A stretch of 64,000 nt of DNA from Bacteroidota bacterium (lineage in GTDB: Bacteria > Bacteroidota > Bacteroidia > AKYH767-A > OLB10): contig JADJOH010000002.1 of NCBI GenBank assembly GCA_016713925.1, forward strand, positions 1 through 64,000, read 5' to 3'. Position 1 is the stretch's first letter, and each line of letters starts with the position of its first letter. Below, one piece after another: positions 1 through 11,156 of this stretch. Below the pieces are notes generated by a model. The model was not told the DNA's origin. It did no database searches and saw nothing but the letters and a program-made list of their open reading frames with translations. The position numbers and the translations under genes are program-made.

Positions 1-294
1 ACAACAAATCAAACCTTAAAGCCAATAGCTCATAAGCAAGTAAGGAAAGTAAAAACAACTACGCCTCAGTTTGAACTCATAAACCTTGTTAATAGTGGTC
101 TAATTGCATCTAACACAAAAATTGTAAAACAGTATAAGGGTTATTTGCATTCTGCAACAATCACAAAAGAAGGAAAAATAAAAACTAACCATAAAAACGA
201 AATCATTTTACATAATAGCCCAAGTTCGGCTGCTGTTTACCTTACTCAAAAAGCACAAAACGGTTGGACTTGGTGGCAATTGAGGGTGATCTAA
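1..294 (+). CDS. C-terminal part of a RAMA-domain protein (partial at window edge)
   Basis: Frame 1 is open from the first base to a TAA at 292-294, giving 97 residues of a protein whose start lies outside the window. The segment from about residue 28 reads like a RAMA domain (Restriction enzyme and Adenine Methylase Associated): a hydrophobic LVNSGLI start, a KGYLHSATI strand, a serine-rich NSPSSAAVYL helix and a closing NGWTWWQLRV. RAMA domains are thought to be DNA-reading modules attached to modification and restriction enzymes. It lies just upstream of dnd-type genes on the same strand, so it is probably part of the same modification locus, perhaps a dndB- or dndC-neighbour protein. Which enzyme it belongs to cannot be told from this fragment. 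The domain call is by eye from sequence pattern. Confidence 0.6.
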   Translation, partial: TTNQTLKPIAHKQVRKVKTTTPQFELINLVNSGLIASNTKIVKQYKGYLHSATITKEGKIKTNHKNEIILHNSPSSAAVYLTQKAQNGWTWWQLRVI

Positions 295-341
295 AAGACA
301 GAACACTGATTATTATCGTCAACAATATTTAAAGCAAGTAA

Positions 342-527
342 ATGAAACAAGAAGATAACGCACTGCTAAAAACAATGTGTACGCAGTACAACATTTCATT
401 TGAAAAAGTGGAAAAGCTTTTAGCTACTGTAAAAGAATACCAATTCAAAGACCGCAGAACTGGGGTGTACGATGCTTTGAAAGAAATCATTAAGTCTGAT
501 CCTAAAAAAGCAAGTAATGAAATTTAA
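342..527 (+). CDS. Small protein associated with DNA phosphorothioation locus
   Basis: Intact 61-residue protein starting at ATG 342, overlapping the start of the downstream dndD remnant (ATG 517) by 11 bases, so the two were translationally coupled. It is charged, largely helical and lacks a signal peptide. Small proteins of this size and make-up (central KDRRTGVYDALKEII) sit immediately upstream of dndD in Bacteroidota Dnd clusters and are annotated there as DNA-modification-system-associated small proteins; their biochemical role is not known to me. Assignment rests on position and general resemblance. It is one of the few intact genes in the Dnd block, so it may be a leftover without partners. 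Confidence 0.6.
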   Translation: MKQEDNALLKTMCTQYNISFEKVEKLLATVKEYQFKDRRTGVYDALKEIIKSDPKKASNEI

Positions 528-2496
528 TAAACTCACCATAGAAAACTATAAGTCATTCCATTTCTCACTGCTATAAACTTTCCCCAAAGTAGCGAAGGCA
601 AAAGTATTTTCTTAATGGGAGGTATGAATGGTGCTGGAAACTTCGGTTATGGAAGCCATCAATATTTGTTTGTATGGAGGTAAGCCAGAAAACATTTACA
701 AAACCATCAATAGAAAGGAATTATCAAAAGGCAATGCCTTTGTTTCGTTTGGAGTTAGAAATGGAAACAGCTGATTTTAAAACATTAATGGTCCACAGGT
801 CTTGGAGTGCCGGTGTACAGACAGTCCTAAGTTTAAAGACTTGGAAGAAAAGTTATTGTAGTACAAGATGGCAAAAGAGTAAGCGTACAAAACAAAGAAA
901 TGTGGCAAGATTATATCAATGCTACCATTCCAAAGGGTATTACTCAATTCTTCTTTTTTTGATGGAGAAAAATTCAAGAAATCGCATCAGACGACCATTC
1001 AGAAGTTCGTTTACAATCATCATTGAAGCTGCATTGGGCATTCAATACATTTCTCGATTATCGGCTGATGTATTGTATTTAAAGCAAGAAGAAAGAAAAG
1101 GTTTTGTTGAAATATCAGATGAAGACATCGACTTTAAAGAAAGTGAACTCAAAAAGAACAGCGTAAACTGCAAAACAAAATTCAGGAACGCAACGAACTG
1201 AATACTGAATTAGAGAATTTTAAGAATGAAAAAGACGATGCACAATCAAGGTTCAAAGCAATTTTCAACCGACCCTGAGAGTCCAGAAATCATAAAACAA
1301 AAAGAAAAAAACGTATTCAGTTATCTAATAAAAAAGCAATCAGTTAGACAATCAAATTAAAACCTTGACTGAACAATCTTTGCCCCGGGCAATGGCTGGT
1401 AGTTTATTTTCCAAAGTGAAAAGGCAAATAGAATTAGAAAGAGAAAGCCAAAAGCAAAATGCGATTTCTGAAAATGCAGTAGAGTTAGCAAAAGAAATAG
1501 TAGATAAAATTGAATTGCCAGAACCTATAACAGATAAGCCATTAACAACAGAACAAAAAGCAAAATTTGAAGAAAGAGTTTTATTGTTATTACAACAAAA
1601 CCACTCAAAAGCGATATTCAAAAAATACTCAACCTGTCGGATAGAGACGCTGCCAAAGTATTGAACCGCATTGAAGAAATAGAGCAAAGTGATGTATTGC
1701 AACTAACCGATTTTATAAAAGAAAAATCAGAACTTGATTTTGAAATCAAATCTTTAGAAACAAGTTTAGCTAGTGCAGGATCAACCGAAAGTGAAAGAGA
1801 ATTATTTGCAGAATTACAAAACATCATTGAAAGCAGCCAAACACAAATAGGCAGGTTGTCAGTTAAAATTTCTAACATCAATGAAGAAATTGTAATACTG
1901 GAAACTAAAATAAAAGACATTGAACTAGAAATAAGCAAGCTATATGAAAAACATAATTTCTCAAAAGAGAAAGCTGATTTTATTCAAGAATGCGACACGA
2001 TAGCAAACTTGATGAATGCCTATATGGTGAAGCTTCGTAAGAATAAAGTTCAATTACTGCAAGAAAAACATTTGAAATGTACAAAATGCTTTCTAGCAAA
2101 GCTGGACTGATAAAAGACTTAGAAATAAACGACAAAACCTATGAAATAACAGTGAGGGATAAAAGTGGTCACGAGGTAAAAAAATCAAGTTTATCAGCAG
2201 GCGAAAAAGAAGTATTTGCATTGTCATTGCTTTGGGGCTTGGCTCAAACATCACAACTCAATTTGCCAATTATTATTGATACCCCTCTTTCAAGATTAGA
2301 TAGTATTCACAGAGATAATATTGTAAAACATTATTTCCCAAATGCTGCTAATCAAGTAATCATTCTTTCCACCGATACCGAAGTGGACAATAACTATTTC
2401 AAAAATCTTGAACCAAACTTAACTGGTGCAGCACGTTTAGAGTTCAACCAAAACAATGAATTGACAACTGTTCGTGAAGGTTACTTCTGGAACTAA
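517..2496 (+). pseudogene. dndD: dndD-like SMC/RecF-type ATPase, multiply frameshifted
   Basis: Starts at ATG 517 (MKFNKLTIENYKSFHF, typical RecF/DndD beginning) and ends at TAA 2496. The coding path jumps frame repeatedly: an early stop near 574, a Walker A (GGMNGAGKT) near 620-645 broken by loss of one A, then further shifts near 660, 780, 1165, 1260-1370, 1640 and 2085. Recognisable parts are the FFFDGEKIQEIA stretch (about 950-985), a long coiled-coil middle (1365-2090), and the C-terminal ABC signature LSAGEKEVFALSLLWGLA (2195-2250) followed by Walker B IIIDTPLSRLDS. DndD is the ATPase of the DndCDE phosphorothioation complex, which replaces a non-bridging backbone oxygen by sulfur. With this many lesions no functional product is expected. 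Sequencing indels could explain one or two of the shifts but hardly all of them. Confidence 0.8.
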
Positions 2497-2508
2497 AATT
2501 AAAATATT

Positions 2509-4033
2509 ATGGCAGACAGACTATATACATCACAGCGTACCGATGAAATAATAAGTGCCTTTAGAGCTTATACCAAATTAGACAAAGCCATTTTGGCACG
2601 AATGGCATTTTCATATTCTTTGGTTCATATCGGAAAATCAGTTGCTAAAAGCAACAATTTTTCTGGCGGTGAAATGAAACGACCAACATTCGTAGGCAGC
2701 GATGAAATACTACTAAAAACATTATTAAGTCAAGTGTATGAAATAGACACTATTGATGAAAATGATTTTTATAGCAATAAGTCTGTTATAAAAGACCACG
2801 TTGATAATGGGGCTTTATTAATGTGGGAAGTTTTCCAAAAAAATGGCGAAGACATTAACCGTTGGTACACCGAAATAGTAAATAGCATTCAGCTAAGTGG
2901 TGGTAAAGATGTAAAAACTAAAGACCTTGATATTTTCATTGGAAGAAGCGTATTACAAAATAATGAATTGATTATGTTAATGAATGATACAGCTAAACAC
3001 GCGAATTCTCATCTTGCTATAATGGGAAAACCAGGTGTTGGTAAAACACAGTTTTTATTAAAGTTATTGGCAGACATTAGAGTACAATCAACTTATCAAA
3101 CAATTTCATTTTCTTCGATTACAAAGGTGATGTAGTAAGTAATGATACTTTTGTTGATGTTACAAGAGCTAGAACCTATAAACTATTGCAAAATAATGAA
3201 ACCTTACCTGTAAGTCCATTCATACTTCCAGCCTATTCCGACCAAGACATTCAATTATCAGCAAGAGAAAAAGCGGAAAGTTTTTCATCAATCAATTCAA
3301 AATTTGGTCCTGTACAAAAAGGAGCATTAACAGCTGCAATTGTTGCTGGCTATGCAGCAAGAGCAAATTCAGAAAAACCATATCCTGACTTTAATGATGT
3401 ACTTCAAATCGCTTTAGCAAGCTATGAAGAAGAAGGAAAAATGATGATACATTAATCGAGGTTTTAAGAGATTTAGCCAATTTCAATTTGTTTTGGTCAC
3501 ACAATTCTTCAGTTCCACCTATGGACAAAATCAGTAATCGAACAATGATTATTGACGTACACAAAATGCCAGTCCTTAAAGAGTTAATCGGTTATCTTGT
3601 TATAGAAAGACTTTATAAAGAAATGGCTGCAATGCCAGACAGCCCAATAAAAGATGGACGAAGAACCATTAGAACTATTTTGGTAATTGACGAAGCACAC
3701 AACTATTTAGGACAGAAAAATATATTCCTTGAAAAAATAATAAGAGAAGGTCGTTCAAAAGGCATTGTTGTTTTCTTTGCTTCACAATCACCGTCCGACT
3801 ATCAACAAAAGTTTTTCAACTTTCAAGAATTGCTTGAGTTCTCATACATATTCCAAAGTGACGGAGCATCTGCAAAAGAGATACAAGATATTTTAGGCTG
3901 TAGTCCTAAGACAGCAAAAGACTTGCAATCAGAGGTAGCAAGACTAGAACCCTTTCAAGGAATAAGCAGAAGTATGGTTAAGACAGAAGAGTTTACAAAA
4001 TTTAAAGCAGAAGCATTTTATAAGAACTACTAA
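2509..4033 (+). pseudogene. DndE domain fused to HerA/FtsK-like ATPase (DndEi type), frameshifted
   Basis: Begins at ATG 2509, 12 bases after the dndD stop, and ends at TAA 4033. The first about 130 residues match the DndE (DUF1832-type) pattern (YTSQRTDEIISAFRAYTKLD, then ARMAFSYSL and the NNFSGGEM turn). From about residue 150 a P-loop ATPase follows, with Walker A GKPGVGKTQ near 3025-3050 and Walker B TILVIDEAHNY near 3678-3710, then a SQSP sensor-like stretch. DndE proteins carrying a C-terminal ATPase are known from Flavobacteriia as DndEi, where the ATPase/helicase part is needed for modification. Three open pieces (2509-3135, 3186-3455, 3488-4033) lie in different frames, with shifts near 3115 and 3440. 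Joined, they would give about 507 residues. Probably inactive, unless the shifts are sequencing errors. Confidence 0.75.
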
Positions 4034-4330
4034 AGCCAACGCATTTGGTGGCACATTTGCAGTTTTTCCAACTGCACAAAGCCAAACAAAAAACAGCAAA
4101 AGAGCAACCAAGCCAACGCACAACCACGAAACGAAATGACATCATACCAACAAGACAGAAATGGAGGGCGAAGTGATAACAGCACCTACAAGACATTGGA
4201 GTTTTAGTGGTTAAATGAAGCTTTGCTCTTCATTATAAGTTCAATGATGACAGACAGTTTTCGTCTCCGAAATCACCAACTTCTTATAGCAGTAAACCAT
4301 TGGACACCATACTAAAAAAATAATTGAGAA

Positions 4331-5134
4331 TTGAGAATTGAGTATCAACATAATGAATCAAGCAAACGAGGTTATCAAGGTATATACTTTGATGAGCAAG
4401 AGTGTCGTAGTCAATTACAAGGTGTGGTAAAGAACAATCTACTTGACCGTGTAGAAAGAAATGATTCCATTGAACAATTGAGGGCTTTAAAAGCCGAAAC
4501 AGGATTTGAAGCTAATGAAGGCCTATTGGCAGACATTGAAGCATTAGAAGATAATACAATTCTGGTGCAAAATTTTAGAATCGGTGAAGCTTATGCTGAA
4601 GTGATTTTGGAACAAGAGTTTTCTTGTCGTTTTTACTGGAATGAATTGAGGGATGCCCGAAATCCAAAAGGCAATAAAACAGGAGCAGATTTGGTGGGGT
4701 TTATCGAAGTGGATGGACAAGTGCTTTTTCTGTTTGGTGAAGTAAAGACTTCTTCTGAGACAGCAAACAGACCCCCACAAGTTATGACAGGAGCAAAGGG
4801 GATTGAGAGTCAGTTAAGAGATTTATACAGCAATAGACAAAAAAGGCTAATTTTAATTTCATATCTGAAAAACAAAATGCGCCTTTTCCCAGCAGACCAT
4901 CAATTTAAAGTAGATTTTAACTCCGGGTTTAGGGCATACTATTCAAATCCTGCAGATTTTCATTTGATTGGTATATTAATCCGTGATATTGAACCTGATG
5001 AAAGAGACTTATCACTGAGTTATGGTAGGTTGAGATCAGGAATACTGGAACCTATTGGTCATAAATTATTGGCGCTCTACCTTCCCATTAAACAGAAAGA
5101 TTGGTTGGATATCATAAACAAGAAGCACGAATGA
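4331..5134 (+). CDS. HamA-like PD-(D/E)xK nuclease of a Hachiman-type defence pair
   Basis: 267 codons ending at TGA 5132-5134, overlapping the ATG of the helicase gene by four bases (ATGA). The only in-frame start is TTG 4331, with a stop just upstream; an ATG at 4353 lies in another frame, so the true N-terminus may be lost to a small indel. The middle carries a PD-(D/E)xK-type core: NKTGADLVGFIEV followed about 15 residues later by LFLFGEVKTSSE, the D...ExK arrangement. The length and the partner helicase fit HamA (DUF1837) of Hachiman, where HamA is the DNase and HamB the sensing helicase; the related AbpAB pair has the same layout. The family is inferred from motif and neighbourhood and not from an alignment. 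About 300 bases before this gene hold no gene. Confidence 0.6.
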   Translation: MRIEYQHNESSKRGYQGIYFDEQECRSQLQGVVKNNLLDRVERNDSIEQLRALKAETGFEANEGLLADIEALEDNTILVQNFRIGEAYAEVILEQEFSCRFYWNELRDARNPKGNKTGADLVGFIEVDGQVLFLFGEVKTSSETANRPPQVMTGAKGIESQLRDLYSNRQKRLILISYLKNKMRLFPADHQFKVDFNSGFRAYYSNPADFHLIGILIRDIEPDERDLSLSYGRLRSGILEPIGHKLLALYLPIKQKDWLDIINKKHE

Positions 5135-8100
5135 GCATGCAAACGAAATATCACATCCTTGAACAAGCTTATCCGGATATGCTTGCAGGGATTGGTATGC
5201 TCATACAAAAAGGGAAATTATCTCGGCGGTTTGCAAGTCTGGAACTCGATGAGGTCGAAATCCATGAACTCATCAAAGCCAAAGAACTATGCGAACTACG
5301 CATTATTAAACTTTGGGAGGAACGAAATGAAGAGGCTGTTGAAAACAGATTCAAAGCTTTGTGCTCTACCTACTTTGATATTGCCGGACAAATTCCAGCC
5401 ATTGTAGATAACGAATATTTCGTGTATGAGACCTTTAAGCTGATTGCTTTTGGCTATTTAGGAGAGCACTGGCATTTTGTGAAGCAATATCTCAAAGGGC
5501 TAAATGAACAGATTCAAGGCATCGAACTAGGTTCTAGCTGGAATAATCGAATCTTGACAGTTTCTTTCAAAGCCATTGTGCATTTGGTGAAAAAAGAGAA
5601 TTGGCGAGATATAAACCATGCAGTTGAGCTTATCAATCAACTAAGAATTGAACAAGAAGAGTTAGAGACCACTTTTCTCAATAAGGTCAATGAGGAAAAC
5701 CGTCCATATGGAGCAGCAGAATTGGTGTCGCTTTATCATTTTGCCAAGTGCATCGATATTCTAGGTCAATATATATTGGAAGGCCGACCGTTGGAGCCGG
5801 AAGATCAGTTGCGATATCACTTGCAAATCTCAAGTGAGTATGCCCAAAAATCAGGCAATATAAGTTTCAGTTTATTATATCAATTCTTCGAAGCATTTGC
5901 AGTGAAAATGGTCAGAAATACCATTTGGCACAACACCAGAGGAATCAATAATTGGGTTACACAATTTAATCGATACATTAGTCGTCAGGAAAAAGGAAGG
6001 TTTGAGCTACTTTATCCGCAAAAGGAATCAATTTTAGAAGGAGAACTACTAAATCCTGCTCATCGGGCTATTGTTATAAACCTTCCTACCTCCAGCGGCA
6101 AAACACTAATTGCAGAGTATCGGATTTTACAGGCCTTGAACCAATTCAGAAATCAAGGTGGTTGGGTTGCCTATGTAGTTCCAACAAAAGCATTGGTTAA
6201 TCAAATCTACAACCAACTCAAAAAGATTTGGGCAATATTGGGCTCGGCGTAGAAAAAGCCAGTGGTGCTATTGAATTAGATGGTTTTGAGCAGCACTTGA
6301 TAGAAGATAGTGGAAATCAAACCACATTCGATGTGCTTGTTACCACCTATGAGAAAATGAATCTACTTGTTCGCCAAGGCCTAGGAACTACCGAGAAAAG
6401 ATCCTTAGTATTAACAGTAGTGGACGAAGCACACAACATTGAAGAAAAGCAAAGAGGTTTGAACCTTGAGTTCTTGCTGTCCACGATTAAAAACGACTGT
6501 CAGGAAGCAAATTTTCTATTGATGACTCCAGATATCTCCAATTCAGACGAAATCGTCAATTGGCTTGCACCAGACAGAGGTCAGGTTATCAATTTAGATT
6601 TGGATTGGTGGCAACCTAATGAGCGTGTTATTGGAGCAATTGAAGTAGAAGGTCGACGCAGGGAGTATGACTATATATTGAGAACTTTACATACAGATAA
6701 AGGCACTTACGAAATTGGCGAAGCAATTCCATTGTTTTCAGGTGCTTTAAATGAAACAGCCGCGATGGCTCGAGGATCAAAAGTAAAAATCACTAAAATT
6801 GTTGGAGCTAATTTTTTAAGTCTTGTATCGCCAATAATTCTCTTAGCATCCGATCCAAATGAAACGTATACCATTGCTGAAACACTATTTGAAGAATCCG
6901 ATGAAAATTTTGGTACTGATGATGATGTAGATTTATTAATCAAACTAGTGCAAAGTGAACTGGGCAATGATTTTCCATTAGCGAGGTATTTGAGTAGAAG
7001 GATTGCTGTTCACAGTTCAGCATTGCCCGATGAGATTAGATTTTTAGTTGAAGATTTGATGTCCAATGAAAAGTTGCAGGCATTAGTGGCTACCACAACA
7101 ATAGCACAAGGTATCAATTTTCCTGTTTCAGCTGTGATAATGGGATCATATGCTTATAAAAGTAAAACAGGCACATATGACATGCCAGTTCGTGACTTCT
7201 GGAACTTGGCAGGAAGAGTGGGTCGCGCAGGGCAAGATAGTATGGGTTGGGTTGGTATAGCAACTAGAAATGAACAAGATTGTTACAAGGTAGCTCAATA
7301 TGTGAATTCTGCTTCAGGAGATTTATTATCGCAATTGGTAAACGCCATTGATAATGCATTGAGACACGCAGATTTTGGTTTTGAAAGATGGCTTTTCGTT
7401 GATGAGAGATGGTCAGCCATTCTTCAATATGTTTCTCATCTAAGAAAGCAAGTGCAAAGTCAGGAAGTCTTTTTGGCACAATTAGAACAAAAATTACAAG
7501 GGACCTTAGGCTACCGTCAATTACCGACAGAAAAGAAAACATTCTTAAGAGAAAACATTAGAAAGTACGCTAATTCCATTTCCTTAGCTGATGCAAAGAT
7601 GTCCGATGCCACCGGTTTTTCATCAGTATCAGTAAAACAAATGATTGGCAAATTAGCAACATCAGGTATTACACCAAATGATTGGAATAGAAACCAGTTG
7701 TTCTCAGAACAAAATCAAAGTATGCAAAAACTCGTAGGCATAATGTTAAATACTTACGAAATTAAAAAATCAATAGAAGAACTTAATTCTGGTGAAAGAC
7801 CTTTAGACCAGTCAAGCATTGCAAGATTGATAATTGATTGGGTAAATGGCCACAATATTTCAAGAATAGCAAGCCGCTTTTATCCTAATGAAGATTTAAA
7901 CAATGCCATTCAGAAAACAACTAAAGCTTTGTACAAGATAGTAGCCAACTCTGTTACTTGGGGCTTGCAGCACTGCAAAAAATGCCTACAAGCGGTGTTG
8001 ATTGGGATAGTCTTTCCGAAATTGATAAGAAAAAATGGCAAATCTCCCTGCTTATTTACACTATGGTGTAAACACGGATGAAGGCGTTTTAATGCGCAAG

Positions 8101-8310
8101 AATAACATACCGAGAAGCATTGCCAACCGTTTAGGCCAATTATACAATACGGCCGTGAATGGCGAAATTTTCACACAGCCAACTGATTCAGTAAATAATT
8201 GGCTAAGGGATCAAGGAAGAGAAACTTGGGAAAGCGTGCGGCCTGCTGGTTCTAGATTAAGTGGTGAGGAGTACAAGCGAGTTTGGGAGAAATTAAATGG
8301 GATAAATTAA
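5131..8310 (+). pseudogene. HamB-like DEAH helicase of Hachiman-type pair, frameshifted
   Basis: Chosen start is ATG 5131, overlapping the upstream nuclease stop; a TTG at 5101 in the same frame is less likely. Reading across lesions gives about 1,060 residues, the size expected of HamB. The first 310 residues are helical with no recognised motif. The helicase core follows: Walker A NLPTSSGKTLIAEY (near 6080-6120), VVPTKALVNQIYNQL (6176), DEAH box VVDEAHNIEE (near 6420), TTTIAQGINFP (near 7095) and NLAGRVGRAGQDSMGW (7204-7250), the last two being SF2 motifs V and VI. One frameshift lies near 6222 in an A-run. Two more occur between about 7960 and 8034, where the reading passes through all three frames. 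If only the 3' lesions were real, the helicase core would survive; the shift near 6222 falls inside the core. Confidence 0.7.
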
Positions 8311-8341
8311 AAGCACAAATGCAAAACAGGGGTTTGCACTG

Positions 8342-8579
8342 GAGATTCCGGTCCATGTTGACCCCTCATTCCGATTCATGTTGACCCCCTATTCCGTCGC
8401 GTTGCATAACAACGAATTGACCCCCTATTCCATCTCCTTACAAAACAACGCCCCCCCCTCTTCCTGAGCTATCAAAATCAACCGGTGTGGGTGAGTCACA
8501 AGCCGTTTTTTATTCATTTTGATTGTTCAACAGTTGGGTGCAAATTACAGGAGCAGGTTTGAAAATTAATTCTCTGCTA
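8342..8579. repeat. Dispersed repeat family, copy 1 (left half)
   Basis: Begins with IS21-end-like words (ATTCCG..CATGTTGACCCC at 8345 and 8368) and goes on through CGTTGCATAACAACGA, then ATCAACCGGTGTGGGTGA, TTTTTTATTCATTTTGATTG, GTTCAACAGTTGGGTGCAAA and CTGCTACTATTCTG. The same order of words is seen near 16640, 17475, 22680, 23060 and 25290. This copy runs directly into the IS21 left end at 8593, so the right half seen in other copies is missing here. No convincing coding frame is shared by the copies. Confidence 0.75.
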
Positions 8580-8851
8580 CTATTCTGTGGAGATTCCGGA
8601 CCATGTTGACCCCTGATTCCGATTCATGTTGACCCCCTATTCCGGCCAAGCTGACCCCACCAAGGGGGCTGAGCAAGCTACTAGTGGTAAAATGAGCCTG
8701 CCATTCCGGCACATGTTGACCCCCTAAATTTGGGCTGTCATTCCGGCGTATGTTGACCCCTTTATGGGTGTCATTCCGGCACATCTTGACCCCCTAAGAG
8801 TTTGATTGCAACAGGAACTGAAGAACATTTGCTTTTAAAAAGAGCAAATAG

Positions 8852-10390
8852 ATGGCTTCAAAACCTAAATCAATGGACACCCTACTGGAGGTTCTAAAGT
8901 TGGCCGAATTAGGCTACAAAATCAAAGTACTTGAACGGAATACAGGCGTAGCCCGTAACACTATAAAAAAATATTTGCGCCGTTTAAATGGTCGCAAAAT
9001 CGACTCTTGTCTCCATTGGAGCTTGCTGAGTTGCTTTATGAAAATGACTATACCGATCTTAAAAGTAAGCGTCATCAGCTACTTATTGAGCACTTCAAAA
9101 GTTGTAGCACAGAGCTCAAAGAGACTGGTGTAACCCGACAGCTTTTATGGCTTGAATACAAAGAATCACATCCTCAAGGGTATGAATATAGCCAGTATTG
9201 TGAGCATCTGCGCACCTTTCTTGATAACAAGGATGTTGTGATGCATCTTGAACATATTCCTGGTCAGGAAATGATGATCGACTATGCCGGTGACAAAATG
9301 TGTTTTATTGACATGGAGACGGGCGAGATAATTACTTGTAATGTTTTTATTGCTACGCTCCCTTATAGTGGGCTTACCTTTTGCATAGCAACGGTACTCC
9401 AACGCCTCCAGGATGTGCTTTATGGAATCGGTGAAGCGATAAGGTATTTTGGCGGAGTGAGTAAAATAGTATTGAGTGATAATATGAAAACACTCGTCAC
9501 ACGCAGCAATCGGTATGAGCCTCTTTTTACCGACTTGTGTTATCAGCTAAGTGCCCACTATGGAAATGTCTTTCAGGCTACCCGTCCTGCCAAACCCCGG
9601 GACAAGGCCATGGTAGAAGGTCATGTCAAGATCGTTTATCAGCAGGTATATGCACCACTTCGAAAGAGAACATTTTATTCCCTGAAAGAACTCAATATCG
9701 CTCTACGGGATCACATTGAAAAGCTCAATAACAAGCCCTATAAAAATAGTTCGCAATGTCGCTGGTCCATCTATCTGGAAAGAGAGAAAGAATTTATGAT
9801 CCCAGTCCCGCAAGCGGCTTTTGTAATGAAAACAAAGTAACGCTGAAAGTACAACGCAATTATCATGTTCAGTTGAGCGAGGATCATCATTATTATAGCG
9901 TTCCTTACATACATGTAGGCCAGAAGGTGGACGTATTATATGATCAGCGAACCATCGAGATCTACCTCAATCACAAACGCATCGCCATTCATCATCGTAC
10001 AGGTCAGGGCAGTTGTTATCATACGCAAGGGGAACATATGCCACCCAACCATCAGCATGTGGCCTCTCAACGCGGGTTTACCCAAGACGAATTTTTACTT
10101 CGGGCCGAGAAAATCGGACCATCAACACGAGTGGCCATCCAACTCATCCTTCAATCATCCTTTTACCCTGAACAAAACTTTAAATCGTGCAATGGAGTAC
10201 TCATGCTGGTGAAAAATATGGGGCAGAACGAATAGAGGCTGCATGTAGCAGGGTTTTAAAGGGCAGTCGGGTGAATTACACACTTATTAAAAACATACTG
10301 CTTAACGGCATGGATAAACTTCAGGATACACCATTGCAACAAGCTTCACTCTTCCATGAAAACATACGAGGTTCACAACATTATAAATAA
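8852..10390 (+). pseudogene. istA: IS21 transposase IstA, split by frameshifts
   Basis: Starts at ATG 8852 with a helix-turn-helix (LLEVLKLAELGYKIK..., then VARNTIKKYL). The DDE integrase core is visible: MMIDYAGDK (first Asp, near 9272), IVLSDNMKTLV (second Asp, near 9467) and RDKAMVEGHVK (Glu, near 9605). The C-terminal part (YHVQLSEDHHYYSVPY, 9862-9910) is typical of IS21. Lesions: a frameshift near 9003 right after LNGRKID, one near 9755-9830, and one near 10203, so the coding path needs at least four pieces. The intact protein would have been about 510 residues. Upstream are the left terminal repeats; istB starts 11 bases downstream of the final stop. Confidence 0.85.
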
Positions 10391-10401
10391 CATCTAAAAA
10401 C

Positions 10402-11042
10402 ATGAACACATCAGAAACACTACATCAACTATCAGAACTAAAACTACGTGGCATGGCCATGGCCTATCAAGCACAACTTGATCTGCCAATGGATCAACTC
10501 TGGAGGCCCATGAAATGGTTGCCCAGCTCACTCATTCAGAATTATCTTCCAGATCGCAGGAGCGAACATCCTATTACCTTAAATTGGCAAAGCTGCGCAT
10601 TCCCGCAACACCCGAACAAGTAAAATGCAGTTCCGCACGTAACCTGACCAAGCAACAGTTGGCGGTACTCATGCAAGGCGATTACATTAAGAACGGTCAA
10701 CCTGTTTTGATAACTGGTCCAACAGGATGCGGAAAGAGTTATCTGGCTTGTGCTTTAGCTCATCAGGCTTGTCATCAAGGTTATCGAACACAGTACTATA
10801 GCATGACTCGATTCATTGAAAAAATCACACTATCCAAGTTGGATGGGTCATACCTAAAATTACTCACTCATCTGGATCGGACACCTCTTATCATTCTTGA
10901 CGACTTTGGCATACAACCAATCGATCAAAATGTTCGGCTGACACTGCTCCAAATGCTGGAAGATCGTTACAATAGAAGGTCCATCATCTTCACCTCCCAA
11001 CTACCGGTAAAAGGAGAATCATTACGCAAAATGGAAGCGTAA
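10402..11042 (+). pseudogene. istB: IS21 helper ATPase IstB, frameshifted and internally deleted
   Basis: Starts at ATG 10402 (MNTSETLHQLSELKLRGMA, a standard IstB N-terminus). A frameshift near 10500 moves the reading to a second frame that runs to 11042. Walker A is GPTGCGKSYLACALA (near 10714-10760) and Walker B is LIILDDFGI (near 10878). The end reads SQLPVKGESLRKMEA: in the family the SQLPV motif is followed by about 30 residues (a WHxYL...ADAILDRL stretch) before KGESLRK, so this copy appears to have lost about 30 codons in frame, removing part of the AAA+ lid. IstB normally loads and positions the IstA transposase on target DNA. This one should be inactive. Confidence 0.8.
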
Positions 11043-11156
11043 ACTGACAAAATGTATCTTTGTATTATTAATCCCATCGTTCTTTTGTTCCTTCGTAATC
11101 TAAGCTTACCTCAGGGGGTCAGCTTCGCCGGAATAGGGGGTCAGCTTCACCGGAAT

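Larger units (their letters stand above)
8593..11156 (+). mobile_element. IS21-family insertion sequence with multiple terminal repeats
   Basis: Contains istA- and istB-like genes in the usual order. The left end carries six copies of a word close to ATTCCGGCACATGTTGACCC, starting at 8593, 8616, 8639, 8703, 8740 and 8773. The right end carries two tandem 22-bp inverted copies (11113-11134 and 11135-11156, ending CACCGGAAT), whose reverse complement reads ATTCCGG.GAAGCTGACCCCC. Multiple terminal repeats of this kind are characteristic of IS21 elements, where IstA binds them. No target duplication is visible: the left flank is inside a dispersed repeat and the right flank inside an SF1 helicase gene. 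Both genes are damaged, so the element is not expected to move on its own. Confidence 0.8.
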
